Shown piece after piece: positions 7,774 through 16,132 of a stretch of DNA of 64,000 nucleotides (positions within the stretch are counted from its first letter, which is position 1; the number at the start of each line of letters is the position of its first letter). Below the pieces are notes generated by a model that was given only the letters and a program-made list of their open reading frames with translations, was not told the DNA's origin and did not search any database. Source of the stretch: Salinilacustrithrix flava. GTDB taxonomy: Bacteria > Actinomycetota > Acidimicrobiia > Acidimicrobiales > Salinilacustritrichaceae. Position numbers and translations under genes: made by a program. Where the stretch lies: NCBI RefSeq assembly GCF_041228405.1, contig NZ_CP133888.1, forward strand, positions 2,542,001 through 2,606,000. The letters run 5' to 3'.

Positions 7774-9230
7774 CGGCCACCGAGACGTCCTTCACCGAGC
7801 TGCCCCACGGCTACCGCCTCGTGGTGGGCCTCGAGGTCCACGTCGAGCTGCACACCGCCACCAAGCTGTTCTGCGGCTGCCCGAACCAGTTCGGCGACGA
7901 CCCCAACACCAACGTCTGCCCGGTGTGCCTCGGCCTGCCCGGGTCCATGCCGGTGCTCAACGCCCAGGCGATGGAGCTGGCCATGCGCCTCGGCCGGGCC
8001 CTGCACTGCGAGGTGCGCCCCTCGGTCTTCGCCCGGAAGAACTACTTCTACCCGGACATGCCGAAGGACTACCAGGTCTCCCAGTACGACCAGCCGACCA
8101 ACGTCGACGGCCACCTCGACCTGCCCGACGGCACGCGCATCGGCATCGAGCGGGCCCACATCGAGGAGGACACCGGCAAGTCCACACACGTCGGCGGGGC
8201 CAACTCCTCGTCGAAGGGTCGGATCCACGACGCCGCCTACTCGCTCGTGGACTACAACCGCTGCGGCGTGCCGTTGGTCGAGATCGTCTCGCGGCCCGAC
8301 TTCCGCACCGCCGAGCAGGCCAAGGCCTACGTGAACGAGCTGCGAGCGATCCTCGTGGCCACCGGCGTGTCCGACGCCAAGATGGAGGAGGGCTCGCTGC
8401 GGGTCGACGCGAACGTCTCGGTGCACCAGCCCGACACGCCCTTCGGCACCCGCTGCGAGATCAAGAACATCAACTCGGTGCGCTCGCTCGGCCGGGCCAT
8501 CGAGTACGAGGCGCTGCGCCAGGTCGACCTGCTCGAGGCCGGCGAGCGGGTCATCCAGCAGACCCGCCACTGGAACGAGGACGAGGGCCGCACCCACATG
8601 CTGCGCTCGAAGGAGGAGGCCGAGGACTACCGGTACTTCCCCGAGCCCGACCTCGTGCCGATGGTCCCCGACCCGGCCCGCATCGAGGCCATCGACGCCG
8701 CCCTGCCCCGCCTGCCCGCCGAGCGTCGCGCCGCCCTCGCCGAGGCCGCCGGGCGCACCCTGCCGGACGAGTCGGTGACGATCGTGGTCGACCGGGGCCT
8801 CGACGAGCTGGCGCTGGACGCTGTCGCGGCCGGCGCCGACGCCGACCGCACGCTCACCCACCTCCAGCACGACCTCGATCCCGGCCACGCCGCCAACGTC
8901 CCCGCCGCCCACCTGGCCCAGCTCGTCGAGCTGGAGACCAGCGGCGCGCTCACCGCCAGCCAGGCCAAGCAGGTCGTGGCCGAGATGGGGGAGACCGGCA
9001 AGGCGCCGGAGGCCATCGCCGCCGAGCGTGGCTTCGAGGCGATGGACACCAGCGAGCTGGAGGGCATCGTGGACGAGGCCATCGCCGCCAACGGCGGCGC
9101 GTGGGAGAAGTACTGCGCCGGCGAGCAGAAGGCCCAGGGCGCCATCGTCGGCCACGTCATGAAGGCCACGAGGGGCCAGGCCGACGGCAAGCTGGTCTCC
9201 CAGCTCCTCGAGCAGCGTCGGTCGGCGTGA
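7770..9230 (+). CDS. gatB: Asp-tRNA(Asn)/Glu-tRNA(Gln) amidotransferase subunit B
   Basis: The 486-residue GatB activates the tRNA-bound Glu/Asp by phosphorylation and holds the tRNA. Visible signatures are VVGLEVHVELHT at the N-terminus, the zinc-type cysteines in FCGCPN and CPVCLGLPG, the PDMPKDYQ and DYNRCGVPLVEI blocks, and a C-terminal YqeY-like tail domain. The ATG at 7770 overlaps the gatA stop (ATGA) and gives the usual length; reading further upstream would only overlap gatA. Confidence 0.97.
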   Translation: MTATETSFTELPHGYRLVVGLEVHVELHTATKLFCGCPNQFGDDPNTNVCPVCLGLPGSMPVLNAQAMELAMRLGRALHCEVRPSVFARKNYFYPDMPKDYQVSQYDQPTNVDGHLDLPDGTRIGIERAHIEEDTGKSTHVGGANSSSKGRIHDAAYSLVDYNRCGVPLVEIVSRPDFRTAEQAKAYVNELRAILVATGVSDAKMEEGSLRVDANVSVHQPDTPFGTRCEIKNINSVRSLGRAIEYEALRQVDLLEAGERVIQQTRHWNEDEGRTHMLRSKEEAEDYRYFPEPDLVPMVPDPARIEAIDAALPRLPAERRAALAEAAGRTLPDESVTIVVDRGLDELALDAVAAGADADRTLTHLQHDLDPGHAANVPAAHLAQLVELETSGALTASQAKQVVAEMGETGKAPEAIAAERGFEAMDTSELEGIVDEAIAANGGAWEKYCAGEQKAQGAIVGHVMKATRGQADGKLVSQLLEQRRSA

Positions 9231-9721
9231 GGCCCCGGTCGGTGGTCGGCGTCGCGGTCTGCGCGCTGGTCCTGGCGACCGGCTGCGGAGGCGACGACGA
9301 CGCCGAAGGCGCCCCCGAACCGGCCGAGGACGCCGCGCCCGAGATCACCGGCAGCACCGCACCCCTCGCCTTCGAGGGCGACCCCGACTCCGAGTTCTGC
9401 CAGCGCAGCCGCCAAGCCGCCGAGGAGCCGGTGCTCGACCCGTTCGAGGCCGGCCTGGCGCCGCGGGAGGTGGAGCTGCGCTTCCGGGCTCTGGCCCAGC
9501 GCTTCGAGGGCTTCGCCGCCATCGCCCCCGAGCCCCTCGCCGACGACCTCGCCCTGCTCGACGACACCTTCGCGCAGCTCGCCGGTGTGCTGGCCGACGC
9601 CGACTACGACTTCGAGCGCCTCGCCGCCGACCAGGTCGACGTGTCGGTCTTCGACGACCCCGCCCTCGCCGTGGTGGCCGATCGCCTCGCCGCCTACCAG
9701 GACCAGGTCTGCGACCCCTGA
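9227..9721 (+). CDS. Small predicted lipoprotein downstream of gatB
   Basis: A 164-residue protein starts at a GTG overlapping the gatB stop (GTGA). The N-terminus is a lipoprotein signal with lipobox LATGC, so the mature protein would be anchored at Cys21 or so and exported. It continues with an acidic low-complexity stretch (GGDDDAEGAPEPAEDAAPE) and then a mainly helical domain containing two cysteines (EFCQRS and the C-terminal QVCDP). I do not recognise a family. Its coupling to gatB looks positional rather than functional. Confidence 0.75.
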   Translation: MRPRSVVGVAVCALVLATGCGGDDDAEGAPEPAEDAAPEITGSTAPLAFEGDPDSEFCQRSRQAAEEPVLDPFEAGLAPREVELRFRALAQRFEGFAAIAPEPLADDLALLDDTFAQLAGVLADADYDFERLAADQVDVSVFDDPALAVVADRLAAYQDQVCDP

Positions 9722-9722
9722 C

Positions 9723-9792
9723 CCCATCCGTTCTGGGCCGCGGAGGACGCATCAGGCGCGCGTGCGTCGCGGCCCGGAACGAGCCGGATGGG
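9723..9792. repeat. Long imperfect inverted repeat between lipoprotein and DUF4112 genes
   Basis: CCCATCCG (9723-9730) pairs with CGGATGGG (9785-9792). Inside this GTTC pairs with GAAC, GGGCCGCG with CGCGGCCC, and GACGCA with TGCGTC around a short loop. The element directly follows the lipoprotein stop and ends before the ribosome binding site of the next gene. The length and stability fit a transcription terminator without a T tract, as is common in high-GC actinobacteria. Confidence 0.75.
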
Positions 9793-9805
9793 TAGGGAGC
9801 GGGCC

Positions 9806-10273
9806 ATGACCGCACCGACGGGGGCCGACGAGGCCCAGACCGAGCGCCTCGCCCGCCTCCTCGACAGCCAGTTCCGCGTGCCGGGCACGAGCCTGCGCTT
9901 CGGGGTCGAGCCGCTGCTCGGCCTCGTGCCGGGACTGGGCGACGCCGCCGGGCTCGCCCTGTCCTCGGCGGTGATCGTCCAGGCCGTGCGGCTCGGCGCC
10001 CGCGGCGCCACCGTCGCCCGCATGGTGCTCAACGTGGCCATCGACGCCGTGTTCGGCTCCATACCGCTGCTCGGCTCGGTCTTCGACTTCGCGTTCAAGG
10101 CGAACAACCGCAACGTCGCCCTCCTCCAGCGCCACGAGCGGGACCCTGCCGCCACCTCGGCCGAGAGCCGCAGGGCCGTGCGACGGACGTTGATCGGTGT
10201 CGCCGTCGGCGTGGTCCTCACCCTCGTCCTGGTCGTCGCCCTGGTCGCCTGGTTGCTCTCGCTGCTGTTCTGA
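9806..10273 (+). CDS. DUF4112 domain-containing membrane protein
   Basis: The product is 155 residues from ATG 9806, chosen because AGGGAG lies 6 bases upstream; an in-frame ATG at 9788 would fall inside the preceding hairpin. The pattern LLDSQFRVPGTSLRFGVEP, LLGLVPGLGDAAGL and SIPLLGSVFDFAFKANNRN is typical of DUF4112. The C-terminus is one strong transmembrane helix (VGVVLTLVLVVALVAWLLSLLF). Function of the family is unknown. Confidence 0.85.
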   Translation: MTAPTGADEAQTERLARLLDSQFRVPGTSLRFGVEPLLGLVPGLGDAAGLALSSAVIVQAVRLGARGATVARMVLNVAIDAVFGSIPLLGSVFDFAFKANNRNVALLQRHERDPAATSAESRRAVRRTLIGVAVGVVLTLVLVVALVAWLLSLLF

Positions 10274-10311
10274 CTCCCGTCCGACGCTCGGTCGGGACGC
10301 GGCCCCGCCGG

Positions 10312-10324
10312 TACGGTGGCCACC
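10312..10324 (+). promoter_or_regulatory. Leaderless-type -10 element of the 48-residue membrane protein gene
   Basis: TACGGT (10312-10317) is followed by 7 bases and GTG 10325. No ribosome binding site fits in the interval. Confidence 0.4.
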
Positions 10325-10471
10325 GTGTCTCGCTACACACCCCCGTCCGACCCCGACGACGACGTCTCCCCCTACCGACGCCGGTCGCTCGGCATGCGCA
10401 TCGGCGTCTGGGTCCTGCTGATCGGCGTGCTGGCGCTGGTCTTCGTCGATGTCCTGGCCGCACTGATCTGA
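10325..10471 (+). CDS. Small single-span membrane protein (48 residues)
   Basis: The GTG at 10325 opens a 48-codon frame that ends at TGA 10469-10471. The N-terminal half is polar and acidic (SDPDDDVSPYRRRS). The C-terminal half is one transmembrane helix (residues about 25-47, IGVWVLLIGVLALVFVDVL). The TACGGT element 7 bases upstream supports expression as a leaderless transcript. Positive charges before the helix suggest an N-in orientation. No family is recognised. A DsbA-like gene follows after 15 bases. Confidence 0.6.
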   Translation: MSRYTPPSDPDDDVSPYRRRSLGMRIGVWVLLIGVLALVFVDVLAALI

Positions 10472-10486
10472 GCCGAGGAGCAACCC

Positions 10487-11092
10487 ATGCAGGTCGAGGT
10501 CTTCGCCGACGTCTGGTGCCCGTTCACCCACGTCGGCCTCCGTCGCTTCGTCGAGCTCCGCACCCACATGGACGTGCCGCCCGTGCTCGTCGTGCGGTCG
10601 TGGCCGCTCGAGCTCGTGAACGGCGCGCCGATGGACCCGGCCTTCATCGCGGAGGAGGTCGACGACATCCGCGGCTCGGTCGCGCCGGACCTGTTCACCG
10701 GCTTCGACCCGGCTCGCTTCCCGACCACGACCCTCGGGGCACTGGCGCTCACCGGCCGGGCCTACGAGCAGTCGCCGACCACGGGCGAAGCCGTGGCCCT
10801 CGAGCTCCGGGACCGGCTCTTCGAGCGGGGCGACGACATCGGCGATCCCCACGTGCTGGCCGCGGTGGCCGCGGCCCACGGTCTGGCGACCGAGGCCGGT
10901 GACGACCTCCCGCGGCGCGATTGGGAGGAGGGCAAGGCGCGCGGGGTCATCGGCTCGCCGCACTTCTTCACCCCCGGTGGCAACTGGTTCTGCCCGTCGC
11001 TGGACGTGTCCCGGACCGACGACGGCCACCTGCGCATCACCGACGACCCCGAGGGCTTCGACGCCTTCGTCCGGAGCTGCCAGGAGGGCTGA
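10487..11092 (+). CDS. DsbA/FrnE-like thioredoxin-fold oxidoreductase
   Basis: The 201-residue protein has a DsbA-like fold: N-terminal strand VEVFADVWCPFTHVG, a helical insertion and the C-terminal GVIGSPHFFTPGG cis-Pro region. The first motif is C-P-F-T, with a single cysteine rather than CXXC. That places it closer to FrnE and 2-hydroxychromene-2-carboxylate isomerase relatives than to disulfide-forming DsbA. There is no signal peptide, so it acts in the cytoplasm. GAGGAG lies 7 bases before the ATG. The substrate is unknown. Confidence 0.8.
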   Translation: MQVEVFADVWCPFTHVGLRRFVELRTHMDVPPVLVVRSWPLELVNGAPMDPAFIAEEVDDIRGSVAPDLFTGFDPARFPTTTLGALALTGRAYEQSPTTGEAVALELRDRLFERGDDIGDPHVLAAVAAAHGLATEAGDDLPRRDWEEGKARGVIGSPHFFTPGGNWFCPSLDVSRTDDGHLRITDDPEGFDAFVRSCQEG

Positions 11093-11097
11093 GCGGG

Positions 11098-12411
11098 TCA
11101 GCGCTCGGCGCCCACCACCGCCCACGCCCCCGATCGCCACCGCAGCGCCAGGACGCCGAGCCGGGCCAGCATCAGCACGGTGATGGCGCCCCACACCCAG
11201 CCGATGCCGAGGCCGAGCAACGCGACCGCGATGGCGACCGGCGCGGTGAGCAGGGCGGCGCCCACCATGGCCTTGGCCAGGAACGACATGTCGCCGGCGC
11301 CGATCAGCAGGCCGTCGAGGACGAACACCGCCCCGTTCACCGGCTGGAGCACGGCCACGAACAGGAGCAGGAAGCCGGCGAGGTGGAGCACGTCGGGGTC
11401 GTTGCTGAAGATGTCCGGGAGCACCGGCCGTCCGATCAGGACGATCGCGCCGGCGAAGATGCCCGCCACCGTCCCGAGCTCGAGCATCCGCCGGCCCACC
11501 TGACGGGCGGTGCCGACGTCGCCGGCGCCGAGGAAGCGGCCGACCATGGCCTGACCGGCGATGGCGATGGCGTCGAGGGCCAGCGCCAGCAGGCTCCAGA
11601 TGGCGAAGGCGATCTCGTGGGCGCCGACCTCCTCGGCCCCGATGCGGGCGGCGATGGCGGTGAACAGGGTGAGCGACATCCGCAGCGCGAGCGTGCGGAC
11701 CAGCAGGTCCCACCCGGCCCGGCCGAGCCGGCGGATGGCCGACCAGTCCGGGCGCAGGGCGGCGCCGAGGCGGGACGTGGCCGTGGTGATGAGGCGCAGG
11801 TAGACGAGGGCGCCGCCGGCCTGGGCGATCACCGTCGACAGCGCTGAGGCTCCGATGCCGTAGCCCAGCCCGTTGATGAGGACGAGCTCGATGACCAGGT
11901 TGGCCACCGCCGCACCGATGGCCACCAGCAGGGGGGTCCGGGTGTCCTGCAGGCCCCGCAGGTAGCCGGTGCCGGCAAAGGTGAGCAGCTGGAAGGTGAT
12001 GCCGATCGCCGAGATCCGCAGGTACACGAGGGCGTTGGTGCGCACCGCACCGGTGCCGCCGAGCAACTCCACGATCGGGTCGGCGAAGCCGAGGACGAGG
12101 GCGGTCATCACCACGCCGATCACGCCGGCGAGCCACAGGCCCTGCACGGCCTGGTGGGCGGCCGACCCCTCCCGGCCGGCGCCCAGCAGGCGCGACACCG
12201 CGGCCGTCGTGCCGTAGGCCAGGAAGATGAAGATGGCGTACCCGGTCAGCAGGGCCGAGGACGCCACGGCCAGGCCGGCGAGCTCGTCGGTGCCGATGCG
12301 GCCCACCACGGCGGTGTCGGCCAGCACGTAGAGGGGCTCGGCGACGAGCGCCCCGAAGGCCGGCACCGCGAGGCGGGCGATCTCCCTGTCGTGCGAGCTC
12401 CGGATCGGCAC
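11098..12411 (-). CDS. MATE family efflux transporter (DinF-like)
   Basis: The protein has about 437 residues and 12 hydrophobic segments in two similar halves. The family motifs are EIARLAVPAFGALVAEPLYVLADTA-type at the N-terminus and DALAI(A)GQAMVGRFLG-type in the second half (LDAIAIAGQAMVGRFLGAGD). It should export cationic compounds using an ion gradient. The start is taken as GTG 12411, giving the usual length; a longer frame extends into ilvD on the other strand but its N-terminal part has no family similarity. It is divergent from ilvD with only 19 bases between the starts. Confidence 0.88.
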   Translation of the reverse strand: MPIRSSHDREIARLAVPAFGALVAEPLYVLADTAVVGRIGTDELAGLAVASSALLTGYAIFIFLAYGTTAAVSRLLGAGREGSAAHQAVQGLWLAGVIGVVMTALVLGFADPIVELLGGTGAVRTNALVYLRISAIGITFQLLTFAGTGYLRGLQDTRTPLLVAIGAAVANLVIELVLINGLGYGIGASALSTVIAQAGGALVYLRLITTATSRLGAALRPDWSAIRRLGRAGWDLLVRTLALRMSLTLFTAIAARIGAEEVGAHEIAFAIWSLLALALDAIAIAGQAMVGRFLGAGDVGTARQVGRRMLELGTVAGIFAGAIVLIGRPVLPDIFSNDPDVLHLAGFLLLFVAVLQPVNGAVFVLDGLLIGAGDMSFLAKAMVGAALLTAPVAIAVALLGLGIGWVWGAITVLMLARLGVLALRWRSGAWAVVGAER

Positions 12412-12416
12412 TGGCG

Positions 12417-12430
12417 TAGCCTGGCCCGCT
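12417..12430 (+). promoter_or_regulatory. Leaderless-type -10 element of ilvD
   Basis: TAGCCT (12417-12422) lies 8 bases before GTG 12431 in the 19-base gap between divergent ilvD and the MATE gene. The short gap leaves no space for a normal untranslated leader. Confidence 0.45.
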
Positions 12431-14137
12431 GTGAGCGGAGCAGACGACACCACCGAGACCACCGTCGACATCAAGGCCCGGTCCCGCGACGTGACCGACG
12501 GCATGGAGCGAGCCCCGGCCCGGGCGATGCTGCGGGCCATCGGCATGCAGGACGAGGACTTCGCCAAGGCCCAGATCGGCGTGGCGTCGTCCTGGAACGA
12601 GGTGACGCCCTGCAACATGCCGCTGGATCGCCTGGCCAAGCGCTCCAAGGTCGGCGTGCGCGACGCCGGCGGCTATCCGATCGAGTTCGTCACCATCGCC
12701 GTGTCCGACGGCATCTCCATGGGGCACGAGGGCATGCGCGCCTCGCTGGTCTCCCGTGAGGTCATCGCCGACTCCGTCGAGACCGTCATGCACGCCGAGC
12801 GCATGGACGGCCTGCTCACGTTCGCCGGCTGCGACAAGTCGCTCCCCGGCATGCTCATGGCCGCAGCCCGCATCAACGTGCCGAGCGTGTTCCTGTACGC
12901 CGGCTCGATCCTGCCCGGCCAGCACAACGGCGAGGCCCTCGACATCGTGTCGGTGTTCGAGGCCGTCGGCGCCCGGGCCGCCGGCACCATCGACCAGGAG
13001 ACCCTCGACGCGATCGAGCGCAACGCCTGCCCCACCGAGGGCGCCTGCGCCGGCATGTTCACCGCGAACACGATGGCCAGCATCTCCGAGGCGCTCGGCA
13101 TGTCGCTGCCCGGCAGCGCCAGCGCTCCGGCCGTGGACCGCCGCCGCGACGACCTCGCCTACGAGAGCGGCAAGGCCGTCATGGAGCTCATCCGCAAGGG
13201 CATCCGCCCCCGCCAGATCATGACCCGCAAGGCCTTCGAGAACGCCATCGCCGTCACCATGGCCCTCGGCGGCTCCACCAACGCGGTGCTGCACATCCTG
13301 GCCATCGCCTACGAGGCCGAGGTCGAGCTCGATCTGTCGGTGTTCAACGAGATCGCCGCCAAGGTGCCCCACATCGCCGACACCAAGCCGCACGGCAAGT
13401 ACCACATGGTCGACATCGACCGGGTCGGCGGCGTGCCGGTCGTGATGAAGCACCTGCTCGATGCCGGCCTCCTGCACGGCGACTGCCTCACCGTCACCGG
13501 CAAGACCGTGGCCGAGAACCTGGCCGAGCTCGACCCGCCCGCCCCCGACGGCGACGTCATCCACCCGCTCTCGGACCCGATCCACGACATCGGCGGCCTG
13601 GCCATCCTCACCGGCTCGCTGGCCCCGAAGGGCTCGGTCGTCAAGGTCGCAGGCATCGACTTCGACGACTTCGAGGGCCCCGCTCGCGTGTTCGACGGTG
13701 AGCAGGACGCCATGGACGCCGTGCTGGCCGGGCGCATCAACAGCGGCGACGTGGTCGTCATCCGCTACGAGGGGCCCAAGGGCGGCCCCGGCATGCGCGA
13801 GATGCTCGCCATCACCGGTGCCATGAAGGGCGCCGGCCGTGGCGGCGACGCCGCCCTCATCACCGACGGCCGCTTCTCCGGGGGCACGCACGGCTTCTGC
13901 ATCGGCCACGTCGCCCCCGAGGCCGTCGACGGCGGCCCCATCGGGCTGGTGGAGGAGGGCGACCGCATCCGCATCGACGTGCGGGGCCACACCATCGACC
14001 TGCTGGTGAGCGAGGAGACCCTCGCCGAGCGGGCCACGTCGCTGAAGCACCCCGAGGCCCGCTACACCAAGGGTGTGCTGGCCAAGTACGCCCGGCTCGC
14101 CGCCGGCGCGGAGAAGGGTGCCGTCACCGAGGCCTGA
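12431..14137 (+). CDS. ilvD: Dihydroxy-acid dehydratase
   Basis: The 568-residue enzyme dehydrates 2,3-dihydroxy-isovalerate and 2,3-dihydroxy-3-methylvalerate in valine and isoleucine synthesis. The iron-sulfur cluster cysteines are visible in FAGCDKSLPGM (Cys134) and CPTEGACAGMFTANTM. The C-terminal motif GGPGMREML and the DGRFSGGTHG block are present. Length and motifs match the family. It is transcribed alone from a leaderless-type promoter and followed by a strong hairpin, about 5.6 kb from ilvBNC. Confidence 0.97.
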   Translation: MSGADDTTETTVDIKARSRDVTDGMERAPARAMLRAIGMQDEDFAKAQIGVASSWNEVTPCNMPLDRLAKRSKVGVRDAGGYPIEFVTIAVSDGISMGHEGMRASLVSREVIADSVETVMHAERMDGLLTFAGCDKSLPGMLMAAARINVPSVFLYAGSILPGQHNGEALDIVSVFEAVGARAAGTIDQETLDAIERNACPTEGACAGMFTANTMASISEALGMSLPGSASAPAVDRRRDDLAYESGKAVMELIRKGIRPRQIMTRKAFENAIAVTMALGGSTNAVLHILAIAYEAEVELDLSVFNEIAAKVPHIADTKPHGKYHMVDIDRVGGVPVVMKHLLDAGLLHGDCLTVTGKTVAENLAELDPPAPDGDVIHPLSDPIHDIGGLAILTGSLAPKGSVVKVAGIDFDDFEGPARVFDGEQDAMDAVLAGRINSGDVVVIRYEGPKGGPGMREMLAITGAMKGAGRGGDAALITDGRFSGGTHGFCIGHVAPEAVDGGPIGLVEEGDRIRIDVRGHTIDLLVSEETLAERATSLKHPEARYTKGVLAKYARLAAGAEKGAVTEA

Positions 14138-14177
14138 GTGCGGGCTGGCGTCGGGAGCGCCAGCGAGCAGCCAGCAC

Positions 14178-14198
14178 GCGTCCTGCGGAGCAGGACGC
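14178..14198 (+). terminator. Hairpin terminator after ilvD
   Basis: GCGTCCTGC (14178-14186) and GCAGGACGC (14190-14198) form a perfect 9-base-pair stem with a GGA loop 40 bases after the ilvD stop. There is no T tract, so it is a terminator of the high-GC type. Confidence 0.6.
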
Positions 14199-14238
14199 CG
14201 TGAGACGGTGCCGTCACGGAGGTGTAGCGGCCCAAGCT

Positions 14239-14298
14239 GTGACGCATCCCACGTCACTTTGTGTTCTCGGTCACAAGGCGACTAGGTATGAAGGAACC
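14239..14298 (+). promoter_or_regulatory. ectABCD promoter region with two inverted repeats
   Basis: The region holds an interrupted palindrome GTGACG-7 bases-CGTCAC (14239-14257) and directly after it TTGTG-8 bases-CACAA (14259-14276). A plausible promoter is TTGTGT (14259-14264), an 18-base spacer and TAGGTA (14283-14288), placing the start a few bases before GTG 14299. The palindromes overlap or abut the -35 element and are candidates for an operator controlling the osmotic response. No regulator gene is adjacent. Confidence 0.5.
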
Positions 14299-14802
14299 GT
14301 GGCCCCTCCGTCTGCCAGCGCACAGGACAAGGCCCTCGAGTACCGGCTCGCCCGGCTCGAGGATGGTCCGGCGCTCTGGTCCCTCGCGAAGGCCAACGGA
14401 CTCGACGAGAACTCGCCCTACGCGTACCTGCTGTGGACCGAGTACTTCCGGGACACCACCGTCATCGCCGCCGATGGCGATGATGCCCCGGTCGGGTTCG
14501 TCACCGCGTTCCTGCGGCCCGACGACGCCTCCACGGTGTTCGTCTGGCAGATCGGCGTCGACGACGCCCATCGCCGCCGCGGGATCGCCGGCCGTCTGCT
14601 CGACGAGCTGTTCGAGCGCACGGGTGCGACCGCACTGGAAGCCACGGTGACGCCGAGCAACACGGCGTCCGAGACCCTCTTCCGTCGCTTCGGCGAGCGC
14701 CACGGCCTGTCCGTGGTGGTGGAGCCGCTCTTCACCGAGGAGCTGTTCCCCCCGGGTCACGAAGCGGAGCTCCGGTTCCGCATCGCGTCCGCGACCAGCT
14801 GA
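14299..14802 (+). CDS. ectA: L-2,4-diaminobutyrate N-acetyltransferase (EctA)
   Basis: The 167-residue GNAT enzyme acetylates L-2,4-diaminobutyrate, the second step of ectoine synthesis. The acetyl-CoA loop DDAHRRRGIAGRLLDEL is clear, as is the conserved EctA segment LDENSPYAYLLW. The GTG at 14299 gives the usual length and sits just after the promoter; upstream in-frame sequence lacks EctA similarity. It heads the order ectA-ectB-ectC-ectD. Confidence 0.93.
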   Translation: MAPPSASAQDKALEYRLARLEDGPALWSLAKANGLDENSPYAYLLWTEYFRDTTVIAADGDDAPVGFVTAFLRPDDASTVFVWQIGVDDAHRRRGIAGRLLDELFERTGATALEATVTPSNTASETLFRRFGERHGLSVVVEPLFTEELFPPGHEAELRFRIASATS

Positions 14803-14836
14803 GGGACCGTCCGTCAACCCCCCAAAGGGAAACAGA

Positions 14837-16132
14837 ATGAGCATCTTCGAACGACTCGAGTCCGAGGTCCGCGGCTACTGCCGTTCCTGGCCTGCCGTCT
14901 TCAAGTCCGCCCACGGCCACACGATGGTGGCCGAGGACGGCACCGAGTACCTGGACTTCTTCGCCGGGGCCGGCGCACTGAACTACGGGCACAACCACCC
15001 CGTCCTCATCGAGGCGCTGCAGAAGCACCTCAGCGAGCAGGGCTTCATCCACGCCCTCGACATCTCGACCACCACCAAGCGCACCTTCATGGAGCGCTTC
15101 GAGGACATCATCCTCAAGCCGCGGAACCTGGACTACAAGGTCCAGTTCCCCGGCCCCACCGGCACCAACGCGGTCGAGGCCGCGCTGAAGCTGGCCCGCA
15201 AGGCCACCGGCCGCCACCGCGTCGTGGGCTTCACCAACGGCTTCCACGGCATGACGCTGGGTTCGCTCGCCGTCACCGGCAACGCCATGAAGCGCGGCGG
15301 CGCCGGCGTACCCCTCGGCGACTCCACGTCCATGCCCTACGCGAACTACCTCAGCGACGACATGGACAGCCTCCACATCCTCGAGGCCATGATCTCGGGC
15401 GGCTCCAGCGGCCTCGACGAGCCCGCCGCGGTCATCGTGGAGACCACCCAGGGCGAGGGCGGCATCAACCCGGCCTCGGCCCAGTGGATGCGCAACCTCG
15501 ACGACATCTGCAAGCGCCACGGCATCTTGCTCATCGTCGACGACATCCAGGTCGGCAACGGCCGCACCGGTCCCTACTTCTCCTTCGAGGAGATGGGCAT
15601 CGACCCCGACATCGTCACGCTGTCGAAGTCCATCTCGGGCTCCGGCCTGCCGATGGCGCTCGTGCTGATGAAGCCCGAGCACGACGTGTGGGCGCCGGGC
15701 GAGCACAACGGCACCTTCCGCGGCAACAACGCCGCGTTCGTCACCGCGACGGCCGCCCTCGAGCACTTCTGGACCGACGACGAGCTGACCAAGTCCACGG
15801 TCGCCAAGTCCGACAAGGTCCGTGCCGGACTCGAGTCGATCATGGAGGGCCACCCCGGCCTGTTCACCGACGTCCGCGGCCGGGGCCTGATCCTCGGCAT
15901 CGAGACCGCGGTGCCCGACATCGCCGGCACCATCGCCCAGGGCGCCTACGAGCGCGGCCTCATCATCGAGACCGCCGGCGCCGAGGACGAGGTGGTCAAG
16001 CTCCTGCCCCCGCTGATCGTGACCGACGAGGCCATCGATCAGGCCCTCGAGATCCTGAACGAGGCAGCCGACAACATCAGCGACGACATGGTCGCCGAGC
16101 TGCGCGCAGAGCGCGAGGAGGTCCGGTCGTGA
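14837..16132 (+). CDS. ectB: Diaminobutyrate-2-oxoglutarate transaminase
   Basis: The 431-residue class III PLP aminotransferase makes L-2,4-diaminobutyrate from aspartate semialdehyde. Signatures are FFAGAGALNYGHNHP near the N-terminus, VQFPGPTGTNAVEAALKLAR, the IVDDIQVGNGRTG metal/PLP block and the PLP lysine in TLSKSISG. AAAGGGAAACAG precedes the ATG as a ribosome binding site. Its stop overlaps the ectC GTG. Aspartokinase and aspartate-semialdehyde dehydrogenase of the pathway are not linked. Confidence 0.97.
   Translation: MSIFERLESEVRGYCRSWPAVFKSAHGHTMVAEDGTEYLDFFAGAGALNYGHNHPVLIEALQKHLSEQGFIHALDISTTTKRTFMERFEDIILKPRNLDYKVQFPGPTGTNAVEAALKLARKATGRHRVVGFTNGFHGMTLGSLAVTGNAMKRGGAGVPLGDSTSMPYANYLSDDMDSLHILEAMISGGSSGLDEPAAVIVETTQGEGGINPASAQWMRNLDDICKRHGILLIVDDIQVGNGRTGPYFSFEEMGIDPDIVTLSKSISGSGLPMALVLMKPEHDVWAPGEHNGTFRGNNAAFVTATAALEHFWTDDELTKSTVAKSDKVRAGLESIMEGHPGLFTDVRGRGLILGIETAVPDIAGTIAQGAYERGLIIETAGAEDEVVKLLPPLIVTDEAIDQALEILNEAADNISDDMVAELRAEREEVRS

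Noticed and set aside
9752..14257. A 1501-codon open frame on the minus strand covering the DsbA, MATE and ilvD region
   Set aside because: It is the antisense shadow of GC-rich genes with G/C third positions; its translation is low-complexity Gly/Arg/His/Asp and only the 11098-12411 gene in a different frame has real family motifs.
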